From positions 12,975 through 76,974 of the forward strand of contig JBNLBT010000005.1 in NCBI GenBank assembly GCA_050303435.1: a stretch of 64,000 bases of DNA, given 5' to 3'. Shown here piece after piece: positions 1 through 8,840 of this stretch; within the stretch, counting starts at the first letter, position 1, and every line of letters begins with the position of its first letter. The notes beneath the pieces were generated by a model. That model was not told the DNA's origin, searched no databases, and saw only the letters and a program-made list of their open reading frames with translations. Origin of the DNA: JBNLBT01 sp050303435. GTDB lineage: Bacteria; Pseudomonadota; Gammaproteobacteria; Xanthomonadales; Marinicellaceae. The position numbers were made by a program, and so were the translations under genes.

Positions 1-262
1 CTGACCACCAGCCGGGCGCCGGATTGCAGGGGTTGGCGGCCAGGTGCGCGTTGGCGGAAATGCCGCCCTGCACCAGCAGCGCCGGCGCCTTCCGCGGACC
101 CCAGTCCAGCACCCGCGCGTGCACGTGCAGTGCGGGGCCATGACGCAATTTAACCGACAGGGGCAGGCGCCGTTCAAACGGCCGTTCAGGGGTGACTGGC
201 CGCGCCTGGCGGGGCTGAAGTTCAGGCCGGATGGCCTGGGAAATCGAAGTGTTGTGTTTCAT
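1..262 (-). CDS. metX: Homoserine O-acyltransferase (MetX-like), 5' part only
   Basis: Only the first 87 codons are in the window; the gene runs off the left edge. The protein starts MKHNTSISQ, and its visible part ends with the stretch LLVQGGISANAHL followed by GWW. This resembles the first strand and oxyanion-hole region of the alpha/beta-hydrolase-fold MetX enzymes of Xanthomonadales. Family members acylate the hydroxyl of L-homoserine with acetyl- or succinyl-CoA as the first committed step of methionine synthesis. The SAM-type riboswitch directly upstream supports this strongly. The catalytic Ser, Asp and His lie outside the window, so the acyl donor cannot be judged. Confidence 0.72.
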   Translation of the reverse strand, partial: MKHNTSISQAIRPELQPRQARPVTPERPFERRLPLSVKLRHGPALHVHARVLDWGPRKAPALLVQGGISANAHLAANPCNPAPGWWS

Positions 263-351
263 GTTGCTGCACTCATTGGGTTGAGCCAACGAGTCTGCAA
301 AAACGTGAAACCGGTCAGATACGCGTCACACCGGACCGCGCCAGTGTGGCA

Positions 352-464
352 TCCATCTTTCGGCAGACTGACGTCTCCGCAGGATTTGGCACCTTCTTCA
401 CAGCGGGCTGTGAATGGGTTGCCCCGGTGTCTTCGGGCCTGTCCCTCTACCGGTCTCGATGGCA
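352..464 (-). promoter_or_regulatory. SAM-I (S-box) riboswitch in the metX leader
   Basis: Read on the minus strand, the leader has the S-box core in the right order. A P1 strand GCCATC is followed by GAGGGACAGGCCC, then CACCGGGGCAACC, a P3 hairpin (TTCACAGC/GCTGTGAA), GGTGCCAAATCCTGC, and GCCGAAAGATGG closing P1. SAM-I aptamers bind S-adenosylmethionine and shut off methionine genes. Downstream is an 8-bp hairpin CACACTGG/CCGGTGTG without a clear U-run. The expression platform may therefore act on translation, or by a weak terminator. Confidence 0.9.
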
Positions 465-473
465 ATTGGGCAC

Positions 474-502
474 AGTGTGACAGAATTCAAGCGCTCAGTC
501 AA
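474..502 (-). promoter_or_regulatory. Putative sigma-70 promoter of the metX leader
   Basis: On the minus strand TTGACT (497-502) is a 5/6 match to the -35 box. Seventeen bases downstream lies CACACT (474-479), a weak -10. Transcription would start near 467, just before the P1 stem of the riboswitch, which is the expected place. The -10 is poor, so the call rests on the -35 and the position. Confidence 0.45.
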
Positions 503-546
503 TCTCTTTATCAAGATATAAAGATATAATGTGCTTCGACGCGCTT

Positions 547-1359
547 TCAGGGGTTTCGGGGGCGCAGCGGCAGCTCCCGTTGTTCACCCGGTCGCTGCAG
601 AAAGTCGGCGCCTGTGGCCGTCAGTTCAGGCGGCACCTGCACCGGCACATGCACGCCAATCGACTGCGTGGCGTTGATGCGTTGCTGCAGAATGGCGCGG
701 CCGTCGGGGCTGAGAAAGAACCAGTAGGGCGGAAAGGCCAGATCGGTGCGCAGCGCCTGCCAGTGATCATGCCATGGGGCAAAATGCGCGTCATCGGGAT
801 CGGCGTCGCCCAGATGCATGACCGTGGCGCCGCCATCGGCCTGCACGCGATAGACCAGATTGACCACCTCCGCGCGGGCCGGCCACCCGGCGTGCGGTAT
901 GCGCAGCGCTTCAATGCTCAGGCCGGCCAGCTCAATGCGTTCGGGGCCCTCGCCGTAGACCGGGTCCAGGGCATGCAGACGGCCCGGATCAATGGCCGCA
1001 AGGTCCTCTATCTGGGCCACCGCCTGGGCCGGCGCGATCAATTGCACCGCGGTGTGGGCTTTGAGAAACCGCTGCATGTCCGCGGCATCAAAATGGTCTT
1101 CGTGCGCGTGTGAAATCAACACCAGATCGACGCCATCGAAAGGGGCACGTGCGGCGAAAATGTCGGCGCGCGTGGCGGCCGGCACCAGCCTGTAGATGCC
1201 GTAATCGTTGTGATAAAACGGATCAAACAGCACTTTGTGCCCGGCGGCCGCAAACAACAGCCCTTCATTGCCCAGGTAGGTGACCGTTGCCTCGCTCGAC
1301 GGGTGTGCCGCGGCCACACCGGCACACCACAGACACAGCATCAGCAGCGCGGCGCGCAT
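547..1359 (-). CDS. Secreted metallo-beta-lactamase-fold metal-dependent hydrolase
   Basis: The 270-residue protein starts at an ATG that overlaps the stop of the preceding gene (TGATG). It begins with a signal peptide (MRAALLMLCLWCAGVAAA). The zinc motif HxHxDH is seen as SHAHEDH (H84, H86, D88, H89), and later candidate ligands lie in RIPHAGW and HLGDAD. This is the UlaG-like/YcjY-type branch of the metallo-beta-lactamase fold, whose members hydrolyse phosphoester or lactone bonds. The substrate is unknown. A longer start 17 codons upstream is possible but would bury the signal peptide. The overlap suggests coupling to the upstream small membrane protein gene. Confidence 0.8.
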   Translation of the reverse strand: MRAALLMLCLWCAGVAAAHPSSEATVTYLGNEGLLFAAAGHKVLFDPFYHNDYGIYRLVPAATRADIFAARAPFDGVDLVLISHAHEDHFDAADMQRFLKAHTAVQLIAPAQAVAQIEDLAAIDPGRLHALDPVYGEGPERIELAGLSIEALRIPHAGWPARAEVVNLVYRVQADGGATVMHLGDADPDDAHFAPWHDHWQALRTDLAFPPYWFFLSPDGRAILQQRINATQSIGVHVPVQVPPELTATGADFLQRPGEQRELPLRPRNP

Positions 1360-1844
1360 CAAAACACCCAGCCGATGATGATCACCGCAACAATGAATAC
1401 GGCAAACCATTTGTACACCGCCGTTTTATCCACCGACGGTCTGCTTTGCCCCTGTTCCAAGATCAGACGACTCATCAGGGCCTCCACATCCTCCGCACCC
1501 GAGATCGGCGCCGAGTCTTTACGCGCGGCTTCGCGCTGTGGCGCAGCCGGGTTTGTGGCGCGAGGTGTCGGCGGTGATTTGAGCGGTGGCACGGGTGTGG
1601 CGGCCTGGGGCGGCGTCTGCGCGCTGGGCATCGGCGGCGGCGCGGGCTTCGCCACTGCCGCGGGACGCGCGGTTGAACGCGCCGCGGATTGAGTGGCATT
1701 GGACTTGAAGGACAGCAACAAACGCAGCAAGGCGGCGCGATCCCTGGCCGGCAATTGCGCCAGTGATTCGGGGTCTTCGGCGTTCAGTTGATGGGCCTGA
1801 CCGTGAATGATCACGGTGATTGTGGGTTGTGACATGTCGGGCAC
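1359..1844 (-). CDS. Proline/alanine-rich protein with C-terminal membrane anchor, function unknown
   Basis: The protein has 161 residues from a GTG start at 1844, which has AGGAA seven bases upstream. An ATG three codons later (1835) is the alternative. A short N-terminal part (SQPTITVIIHGQAHQL) is followed by a Pro/Ala-rich low-complexity linker (about residues 55-105). An acidic/helical segment and one hydrophobic segment (WFAVFIVAVIIIGWVF) end the protein, so it looks tail-anchored. No family is recognised. Its stop overlaps the start of the metallo-hydrolase gene, so the two are probably co-translated. Confidence 0.65.
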   Translation of the reverse strand: MPDMSQPTITVIIHGQAHQLNAEDPESLAQLPARDRAALLRLLLSFKSNATQSAARSTARPAAVAKPAPPPMPSAQTPPQAATPVPPLKSPPTPRATNPAAPQREAARKDSAPISGAEDVEALMSRLILEQGQSRPSVDKTAVYKWFAVFIVAVIIIGWVF

Positions 1845-1923
1845 CCGGAATTTCCTATGTGCCGACCATGATACCCGATTTGTTGCCGCGTTTCACGACG
1901 CCGGTTCACAAAATCCGCGGCCG

Positions 1924-2799
1924 TCAATCCAGCGCACGCAGCGGAACGGCGTAGTCCATGGCCGCCTCTTCGCTGTGCGGATGCCAGCGGTGATCGTACA
2001 CTTCCAAATCCGCGCCGCCGCCGTGTTGACGCGTGCTGCCGAGCAGCCAGTCGGCATAGATGCCATCCACCGTGGCATTCAAATCTTTGACCGCACCGCG
2101 GTGGGTAAACACCGCGTATTCTCCGGCGGGAATGTGCAGTGCCCGCATGCCCGCCGGCACTTCGCCGGGCGAGGGCACCGCCGCACCGGCGCAATACGAC
2201 AGGCGTTCACTGCGCGCGGCGGTGGCCTGCACCAGGCCGTAACAGACCCCGGGTTGCCGCTGTTCAATCTCCTGCAGGCGTGGCAAAAACGCCGCCCACA
2301 GATCCGGCAACAAATCGGCCACGTTGTTCTTCTCCGATCCAACGCCGTAAAAATGCGTGTGCAGACCGACCAGTGTCATCGCCGGCCAACGGCGAATCTC
2401 CGGCGCCGGCAGCGCCGGCCGTGCGCGCGCCAGTTGCGCCTGATCGATTTCAAGTTTGCGAGGAAACAGGGCGTGCTGGCCTTGTCTCCGAAACGCGCGC
2501 GGACTCATGCCGAAGGCGGCGCGAAAGGCGCGTGCAAAACTTTCCTGCGATTGATAGCCCGCCTGCAGAGCGATGTCCAGCACACGCAAATCGGTGCCGA
2601 GCAATTGATCCAGGGCCTGCGACAGTCGCCGGGCACGGATGTAATGTTTCACGGTGACGCCGGCCAAGGCCTTGAAGGTGCGCTGAAAATGCCACAGGCT
2701 GAAGCCCGCCACCGCGGCCACATCGGCCAGCGAAAAAGGTTCATGCAAGCGCGACTCGATGCAATCGATGCCGCGCTGAATGCCCTGCAGACGATTCAC
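1924..2799 (-). CDS. AraC-family transcriptional regulator with GyrI-like effector domain
   Basis: The protein has 291 residues from a GTG start. Residues 1-105 hold two helix-turn-helix motifs of the AraC/XylS type (SLADVAAVAGFSLWHFQRTF, and DIALQAGYQSQESFARAFR ending in GMSPRAFRR). The rest (about 135-290) looks like the GyrI-like small-molecule binding domain of SbmC/Rob/BltR relatives. The order, DNA-binding first and sensor second, is that of Rob. The GTGA overlap with the SnoaL-like gene upstream on the same strand indicates one transcript. The ligand is unknown. Confidence 0.9.
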   Translation of the reverse strand: MNRLQGIQRGIDCIESRLHEPFSLADVAAVAGFSLWHFQRTFKALAGVTVKHYIRARRLSQALDQLLGTDLRVLDIALQAGYQSQESFARAFRAAFGMSPRAFRRQGQHALFPRKLEIDQAQLARARPALPAPEIRRWPAMTLVGLHTHFYGVGSEKNNVADLLPDLWAAFLPRLQEIEQRQPGVCYGLVQATAARSERLSYCAGAAVPSPGEVPAGMRALHIPAGEYAVFTHRGAVKDLNATVDGIYADWLLGSTRQHGGGADLEVYDHRWHPHSEEAAMDYAVPLRALD

Positions 2800-3155
2800 G
2801 CCGGCGCCTCAAAAAATCCGCACATGGTCAGCAGCCGGCCGTCCTCGGCGTAGCGCACATGACTCACGCCTTCACCCAGGGTCTCACCGGCCCCATCCCG
2901 CCAGCGCCAGCGCGCGGCGCCCTGGCCGTTGTGGGCATTGAACCACAGCGTGTCGAAGCCGGCGCCGGGAAATTGGCGCTGAAAATCCAGCATGCAGGCG
3001 ATCAGTGCTTCCCGGCCCTGCGTTTGGGTCAAAGGATCGGTGTACAAACAATCGGCGCTCACGCATTCGCTCAGCGCCGTGTGCATCTGCTGCGCATCGT
3101 TCATTGACCACACCTCGGTGTATTTTTGCCACATGGGCAAAGCCTTGTCTTGCAT
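2796..3155 (-). CDS. SnoaL-like (NTF2-fold) protein
   Basis: The protein has 119 residues starting MQDKALPMWQKYTEVWS, with GGAG seven bases before the ATG. An in-frame ATG two codons earlier lacks such spacing. The pattern of an N-terminal helix, a 'DCLYTDPL' strand, 'G.EAL..CMLDFQRQFPG' and a C-terminal sheet is typical of the SnoaL/NTF2 fold. Members are polyketide cyclases, isomerases or ligand-binding proteins. No catalytic set can be assigned here. It is the first gene of a two-gene unit with the AraC regulator, so it may respond to the same ligand. Confidence 0.72.
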   Translation of the reverse strand: MQDKALPMWQKYTEVWSMNDAQQMHTALSECVSADCLYTDPLTQTQGREALIACMLDFQRQFPGAGFDTLWFNAHNGQGAARWRWRDGAGETLGEGVSHVRYAEDGRLLTMCGFFEAPA

Positions 3156-3380
3156 CGTCATCTCCAGTGAATTGTGTTCACCCATTGTGCCCGGATCTAA
3201 AGCACGCTTCTGACATTTTGTGCGCCGCTGGAAAAAAATTCCATCGCTTTTTATTCGCGGCCCGGCCGGTTGCAAGGCGCGGGGTTGCGCCGCCGACCCG
3301 GTGATCTGCCCCTGCGCAGGTCCATAATTTTGCCGCGTTTGCGTACTCTGGGGTGAAACGACATCAAACGGAGTCTGAAC

Positions 3381-5321
3381 ATGTTTAAACTGATCATTCA
3401 ATGCGCGGCGCTGCTGACCCTGGTTTTGGCCACGGGCGGTGCGCGCAGCGAAATCTTTTGGGTCGGGGATTCACCCAACTGCACCGGCAGCAACGTGCGA
3501 CCGTCTTTGCCGGCGGCGTTGTTGAGCGCCGGCCTGAACAGCGTTGACGATGAAATCCGCCTGACCGGCACACTCAGCTACACCGGCGGCGGCAACGCTT
3601 ACACCTTGACCAATTTTGAACCCGGCAGCAACGGCGCGCTGCGCCTGGTGGGTGGTTACAGCGACTGCTTCACCTCGGCGGTGGGGCGCACCGCGGTGGG
3701 CAACGTCAGCGGCACGGTGTTCACGGTCAACGCCACCGCCGGCCGCAGCGCATCGGTGACCTTTGTCAATTTGCAGATTCAGGGCGGCACGGCTCGCGGT
3801 CTGGTGGTCAACGGCAACGCCGATGTGGTGCTGGAGAACAGCCGCGTGTTTGACAACGACGCCGGCGGCGTGCAGATCAGCGGCGGTGGGTTTGTGCACC
3901 TGAAAAGCAACAGTGTGGTGGAAGACAACGGCGTGCTGTTCAGCGGCGACGGCGGCGGGGTGCACTGCAGCGGCAGCAATTCGGCGCTGGAGTTGGACGG
4001 CGACTTGCGCCACAACAAGGCCAACCGCGGCGGCAATCTGTACCTGGCTTCCGGCTGTTTTGCCGCTCTCAACGGCGGTGCCAGCATCGACGGCGTGGCC
4101 GGCTCTGTGTCCGCCGACCGCGGCGCCGGCGTGTACATTAACAATGGCGGAGAATTGTTTGGCAACGGCGGCGCAGCGCGCGCCGTGATCAAGGACAACA
4201 CGGCTTTTTCCGGTGGCGGCTTGCTGGTCACCGGCAGCGGTCGCGCCACCCTGATCAACACCGTGTTGTTGAACAACCAGGCCCTGGACGACGGCGCGGC
4301 CATTTTTGCCTCCAACGGTGGCACCAGCCAATACCAACTGGTGATGGACCGCACCGGCCCCTGCCCGTTTCTGATCAGCTGTTCAGAAATCGAAGGCGGG
4401 TTCTACGACGTCGGCGTGGTGTTCATCACCAACTCCAAAGTGCAGATCAACCGCAGCATCATCGAACTGGCCCAACCTTTGACCGGTGTCAGCCATGCCG
4501 CCGTGATTCATGCACAAAACAACAGCGTGGTGCATCTGAACCGCGTGGGCATCTTGCGCAACGTCGCCCTCTCCATGATCCAGCTCGATAACAGCACATT
4601 GGAAGCCGTGCACCTGACCGGCGCCAGGAACACCCACATGGCCAGTGCCGGCGGCTCGCCGCAGGACGTCTATGTGCTGGAATTCAACGACGGTTCGGCC
4701 GATCTGCGCAACTCGTTGTTTCAGGACACGCGCGGACTGGATTTCAACCTCGGCAGCCTGGGCGCGGTGTGCAATCTGGTCGACGACACCAGCGGCTGGG
4801 GGGCCGGCGTTTTTCTCGGCACCGCGCAATTCAACAACATTGGCAACGGCGATGCGCGGCAACTGGCCGCCTCCCCCGGTGTGGACATGTGTGTGAACGG
4901 CGACTATCCCTGGTCCGCCGGCACCTTGCGCGACATTGAATATCAGCTCTCACCGGTGAATGAGAACACCAACCCGCAGGGCGCGCCGGGGCACAGCAGC
5001 GGCTTGTACGACGCCGGATTTGACGAAGTGTACGACAACATCGGACCGGATGAATTTCTGCTCTCGGTGCAAAAAACCGGCAGCGGCAATGTCCTCAGCA
5101 CGCCCTTGGGCATCGCCTGCGGCGTGGATTGCTCGGAAGTGTTTTTTAACGGCACCGGAGTCACGCTGTTTGCAGTGCCAGAATCCGGGCATCGGTTCGA
5201 CGGCTGGAGCAATTGCCCCATGGCCGACGACAATGAATGTCAGATCACTGTGACCCAGTCAACCACCATCACGGCGCATTTCGTTGCCGACGATCTGATT
5301 TTTGCTGATGCATTTGAGTGA
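3381..5321 (+). CDS. Secreted beta-helix-like surface protein with 'DDLIFADAFE' C-terminus
   Basis: The protein has 646 residues with GGAG eight bases before the ATG. It has a signal peptide (about 1-23) and then a long Gly/Asn/Val-rich region. Short irregular repeats there, of the type 'N..VVLENSRVFDND' and 'GGGVHCSGSNS', suggest a right-handed parallel beta-helix (about 100-480). Near the C-terminus 'LLSVQKTGSGNV' followed by 'HRFDGWSNC' and 'ITAHF' resembles an InlB-type B-repeat domain. The last residues are DDLIFADAFE. A related ending, DDLIFASYFDD, is found on the secreted protein at 52.9 kb, so it may be a shared export or anchoring signal. No enzymatic motif is visible; an adhesin or surface-layer role is a guess. 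Confidence 0.75.
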   Translation: MFKLIIQCAALLTLVLATGGARSEIFWVGDSPNCTGSNVRPSLPAALLSAGLNSVDDEIRLTGTLSYTGGGNAYTLTNFEPGSNGALRLVGGYSDCFTSAVGRTAVGNVSGTVFTVNATAGRSASVTFVNLQIQGGTARGLVVNGNADVVLENSRVFDNDAGGVQISGGGFVHLKSNSVVEDNGVLFSGDGGGVHCSGSNSALELDGDLRHNKANRGGNLYLASGCFAALNGGASIDGVAGSVSADRGAGVYINNGGELFGNGGAARAVIKDNTAFSGGGLLVTGSGRATLINTVLLNNQALDDGAAIFASNGGTSQYQLVMDRTGPCPFLISCSEIEGGFYDVGVVFITNSKVQINRSIIELAQPLTGVSHAAVIHAQNNSVVHLNRVGILRNVALSMIQLDNSTLEAVHLTGARNTHMASAGGSPQDVYVLEFNDGSADLRNSLFQDTRGLDFNLGSLGAVCNLVDDTSGWGAGVFLGTAQFNNIGNGDARQLAASPGVDMCVNGDYPWSAGTLRDIEYQLSPVNENTNPQGAPGHSSGLYDAGFDEVYDNIGPDEFLLSVQKTGSGNVLSTPLGIACGVDCSEVFFNGTGVTLFAVPESGHRFDGWSNCPMADDNECQITVTQSTTITAHFVADDLIFADAFE

Positions 5322-5338
5322 AGCGATGGACCGGGCGC

Positions 5339-8167
5339 TCAGCGTTCGGGTTTAAGTTGCTGCAGGCGCGTGCGCAAGGCGTCCGCCTCCTCACCCAGCG
5401 ACGACAGCGCCTCAGCAATGCGCTGCAGCGTCTGGTCGGATTCTTCAGTCCGTCCCAGGCGCTGCAGAACTTCGGCGCGGTCCAGTTGCACGGACAGTGT
5501 TTCCGGGTGCGCTGCGCCGTAAATTTCCAGGCAGCCGGCCAGGGTGTCTTCCAACCGCGCCAGGGCCGCGCTGTCATCGCCGGACTGCATCAGCCCCTGC
5601 GCCAGCAGATGCGTCACCATGTAGTAGCGGGTTTCCGAATGGTCAGGCCATTGCGCGGCCAGATCCTGCAACAGCTTCACCGCCGACGGCGCGTTTTCGC
5701 CCTGCAGCAGGATGCGCGCCAGCACCACCTGGGCGTTTTGCACGAATGGCGCGGTGGCATCAAAATGGGCCAGCGAGCGCTGCACATTGCTTTCAGCCAC
5801 CCGTCGGGCTTCCAGCAAACGACCCGCACTGGCCAGTGTCAAGGCCAGCGATTGCTCGGTGAGCAAGGTGTTGCGGTGATTTTCACCCAGCGTCTGACGT
5901 TCAATGCTGAACACGTGCTGCAACAGCGGCAGGGCGTCCACCGAGCGGCCAACCGCGTTGAGAATGGTGGCCAGATTGGCTTCCGCCGACAGGGTCTCGG
6001 GGTGATCCTGGCCGAACACGTGAACCAGAATGTCGCGCGATTGCGTGAATTGTTGGATCGCCGCATCGTGCCGGAATTCCAGGTAATCCACCATGCCCAG
6101 ATGGCTGAGCGCCTGCGCCAGTCCGGCGCTGTGCTCTCCATACAGATTGAAAAACAAATCGCGGCTTTGTTGCGCCACCGTGCGGGCCGCTTTGAGATCG
6201 CCGGCGAGGCGATGAAACACCGACAATTCATTCAGCACCGCGCCCAGTTGCGGGTGCCGCTCCCCCAGCAGGCTGCGGTACTGCTCAGCGGTTTCCAGAC
6301 TCAATTGAATCGCTTGACCGAATTCACCCAAGCGGTCGTAATAATGAATCAGATCGGTGTTCATGCCCAGATGCAGGGTGTGGTTCGCTCGCAATGTGGA
6401 TTGCGCCTTGGCCGCCTTGAGCACGGCCACCGACCGCTCCGACTCACCCATCAGGTAATAAATTTCCGCCGCCAGCATTTCGGTTTCCAGGCGCCCGGGC
6501 AATTCCTGCGGCAGAGTTCGCAGCGTATTCACCGTGTCCAGCGCCGCCTGGTATTCACCATTCTGCGCGTGCAGCAGGGCGCGCACGCGTTGCACCCGCG
6601 CGCGATCGGCAGCGTTTTCAAAGGCCGCCTCATCGATTTTCCCAAGCCATTGCTGCAGGGCGTCGCGGCGATCCGAATTCAACAAAAACAACGCCAGGTG
6701 CGACAGCGACGTGCCGTCGTCGGGCTTCAGGCGCAGTGCCTCGATCAACAAGTCACTGGCCCGGGTCAGATAGCCCAGCCGGCCAAACGACAGGCCCAGC
6801 GCTTGCAGCAGTTCATGGCGGATGGAGGCATCCAGGTTGTCGGCCGCGTCAAGGCGCACGCGCGCAATGTCCAGCACATCGCGCGCTGAAATGTCCACGC
6901 CTTCGTTGACGTCCGGATCGGTGACGCTGAAAGCATCCAGCATGAACTGCTTCACCGCCTGAGCTTTCTGCGCCTCAACGCGGGTCTGTCGGTACTGCCA
7001 GCTCAAGGCCGCAATGCCGACCAGCACGGTCAGCGTCAACGCCGTCAATGAAATAAACAGGGCGCGTCGGCGCTCGGCAAATTTGAACAAACGATAGGCC
7101 ATGGAATCGGGCGTGGCCGAGACCGGCTTGTGCTGCAACCAGGCGCGCAGGTCGTCCGCCAGCGCCTGCATGTGGCTGTATCGCCGTCCAGGCTCTTCGT
7201 GCATGGCCTTGTTCAACACATTGCCCAGATCGCGGTCAACCCCGGCGCGTTTCAACACCGCGCGCAACTGCGCGGTGTCGCCGCGACAGCTCTGGGCGAT
7301 GCGGTTGTGCGGCAACGGGTCTTCTCCGCTGAGCAGGCACGCCGCCAGCGCGGCCAGGGAAAACACGTCGGTGGCCACGGTGATGCGACCGCCGAGGATT
7401 TGTTCCGGCGCGGCGTATTGCGGTGTCATCGCCAACAGGGTGTTGTGGTTGTCCGGCTGTTCCGACGAAAGCAGCTTGGCGATGCCGAAATCGACTATTT
7501 TCAGCACGCCGTCGGCGCCAACGATCACATTGGATGGTTTGATGTCGCGGTGAATGATGAGGTTGTTGTGCGCGTGCGCCAGGGCTTCTGCCGCCTGGAT
7601 CACCAGACGCATGGCGGCGCGCTGCGACAGACCCCGGCGTGCAACGTGTGTGGTCACCGGCTCGGCCCCTTCCACCAGCTCCATGACGATGAATGGATGC
7701 CCGCTGTTGGCGGTCTCTCCATACTGCATGGCCACGATGTGCGGGTGCGAAAGACTGGACAGCATGCGTTGCTCGGCGAGAAAACGGCGCTTCAGTTCAT
7801 CGCCGTGGTGCTGCGGACTGAACACCTTGAGCGCCACCGGTTTTTGCACCTGGGCATTGACGCGTTGCGCGCGATACACCTGGGACATGCCGCCCTGGCC
7901 AATTTTCTCCAGCAGTTCATACTCGCCCAGGCGTTGGCCGGTGAGGTCTTCATCGCCCCAGCCGGACGTCGGCCGGTACACAGAGGCCACCTGTTGTTCA
8001 AACACTTCGCTGGGCTGGTGCGCGTTGTGGATCAGCCGTTGCACCCATTCAACGACCGGCGCTTCCAAGCCGTCCATGGCCTGCAAAGCCGCCAGCGCCT
8101 GTTCAGGTGGCAACGCCGCCAGCTGTTCAAACACCCGGTTGGCCAGCTTGAGGTGATCCAGATCCAT
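5339..8167 (-). CDS. Membrane Ser/Thr protein kinase with TPR sensor region
   Basis: The protein has 942 residues; its ATG overlaps the sigma-factor stop (TAATG). Residues 80-345 form a Hanks-type kinase. A glycine loop GQGGMSQVY (90-98) is followed by VALK (K114), HRDIKPSN (D208, N213), DFG (227-229) and APE (253-255), so all catalytic residues are present. A transmembrane segment lies at about 368-389. About 550 residues of tetratricopeptide-like helical repeats follow and should lie outside the cytoplasm. The pairing with an ECF sigma factor of the same operon is a known Xanthomonadales arrangement, in which kinase signalling is thought to feed the sigma factor. The phosphorylated target is not shown. 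Confidence 0.92.
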   Translation of the reverse strand: MDLDHLKLANRVFEQLAALPPEQALAALQAMDGLEAPVVEWVQRLIHNAHQPSEVFEQQVASVYRPTSGWGDEDLTGQRLGEYELLEKIGQGGMSQVYRAQRVNAQVQKPVALKVFSPQHHGDELKRRFLAEQRMLSSLSHPHIVAMQYGETANSGHPFIVMELVEGAEPVTTHVARRGLSQRAAMRLVIQAAEALAHAHNNLIIHRDIKPSNVIVGADGVLKIVDFGIAKLLSSEQPDNHNTLLAMTPQYAAPEQILGGRITVATDVFSLAALAACLLSGEDPLPHNRIAQSCRGDTAQLRAVLKRAGVDRDLGNVLNKAMHEEPGRRYSHMQALADDLRAWLQHKPVSATPDSMAYRLFKFAERRRALFISLTALTLTVLVGIAALSWQYRQTRVEAQKAQAVKQFMLDAFSVTDPDVNEGVDISARDVLDIARVRLDAADNLDASIRHELLQALGLSFGRLGYLTRASDLLIEALRLKPDDGTSLSHLALFLLNSDRRDALQQWLGKIDEAAFENAADRARVQRVRALLHAQNGEYQAALDTVNTLRTLPQELPGRLETEMLAAEIYYLMGESERSVAVLKAAKAQSTLRANHTLHLGMNTDLIHYYDRLGEFGQAIQLSLETAEQYRSLLGERHPQLGAVLNELSVFHRLAGDLKAARTVAQQSRDLFFNLYGEHSAGLAQALSHLGMVDYLEFRHDAAIQQFTQSRDILVHVFGQDHPETLSAEANLATILNAVGRSVDALPLLQHVFSIERQTLGENHRNTLLTEQSLALTLASAGRLLEARRVAESNVQRSLAHFDATAPFVQNAQVVLARILLQGENAPSAVKLLQDLAAQWPDHSETRYYMVTHLLAQGLMQSGDDSAALARLEDTLAGCLEIYGAAHPETLSVQLDRAEVLQRLGRTEESDQTLQRIAEALSSLGEEADALRTRLQQLKPER

Positions 8168-8724
8168 TACCCGCGCCCCAGCAAACTCAACAACAGGGCT
8201 TTGGCGCGGGTCCACAGGCGCACCGCGTGACGTTCGGTGACTTGCATCAGTTCAGCAATTTCTGCATGGGTGAGGTTGAAAATCAGCTTGCACTGCAACA
8301 CCTCAGCCAGCTGCGGGTCCACCGCTTCCACGCGGTCGAGCATGCGCTCAATGTCCAGCACGCGCAGCTGAATGTCGGAATCGCCCACCAGTTCACTCAA
8401 ACCCTCCCCGACGTTCTGTCCCTTGCGCTTTTGACTTTGTTTGCCACGCAATTCATCGATCAGATAGCGGCGCATGGCTTTGCCCAGGTAGTGCATGAAG
8501 TGGCGCCGGTCCAGCGGCGGCAATTGGCGCACTTCAGCCAGTTTAAGATAGCATTCATTGGCCAGTGCGGTGGGGGTGATGGTGTGACCGGGGCGCAGAT
8601 TTTTCAGCTGGTGGCCGGCCAGCGCTCGAATGTCCTTGTACAGCGCAGCGAACACGCGATCCAATTGATCGCCCTCACCGCGCCGGTGACGTTGCAACAG
8701 CTGTGTGATTTCATTGATGTCCAT
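8167..8724 (-). CDS. ECF-type RNA polymerase sigma factor (kinase-linked group)
   Basis: The protein has 185 residues from the ATG of MDINEITQLLQ; a longer reading frame upstream lacks a good start. Region 2 is seen at 'ALYKDIRALAGHQLKNL' and 'FMHYLGKAMRRYLIDELR'. Region 4 is 'LTHAEIAELMQVTERHAVRLWTRAK'. This matches the ECF group often annotated as TIGR02999, which lacks a classical anti-sigma factor and is encoded beside Ser/Thr kinases. It is translationally coupled to the kinase gene downstream. The sigma factor probably directs an extracytoplasmic response gated by the kinase; target promoters are unknown. Confidence 0.9.
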   Translation of the reverse strand: MDINEITQLLQRHRRGEGDQLDRVFAALYKDIRALAGHQLKNLRPGHTITPTALANECYLKLAEVRQLPPLDRRHFMHYLGKAMRRYLIDELRGKQSQKRKGQNVGEGLSELVGDSDIQLRVLDIERMLDRVEAVDPQLAEVLQCKLIFNLTHAEIAELMQVTERHAVRLWTRAKALLLSLLGRG

Positions 8725-8840
8725 GCCTGACCCCCGCAAACCAGCCAATTCATTCGGTGACGGGGCCCCATTCTGACACGGCGCGGGTGGCTTTTCCACC
8801 GCTTTTTATTGCACCGCCGGCGCGCAGGGGGTCGTTCAGA

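Noticed and set aside
3471..4337. Long antisense frame inside the beta-helix-like gene
   Set aside because: It is a shadow of a Gly/Asn/Val-rich coding sequence, giving an alanine/valine/histidine-rich protein with no domain signs.
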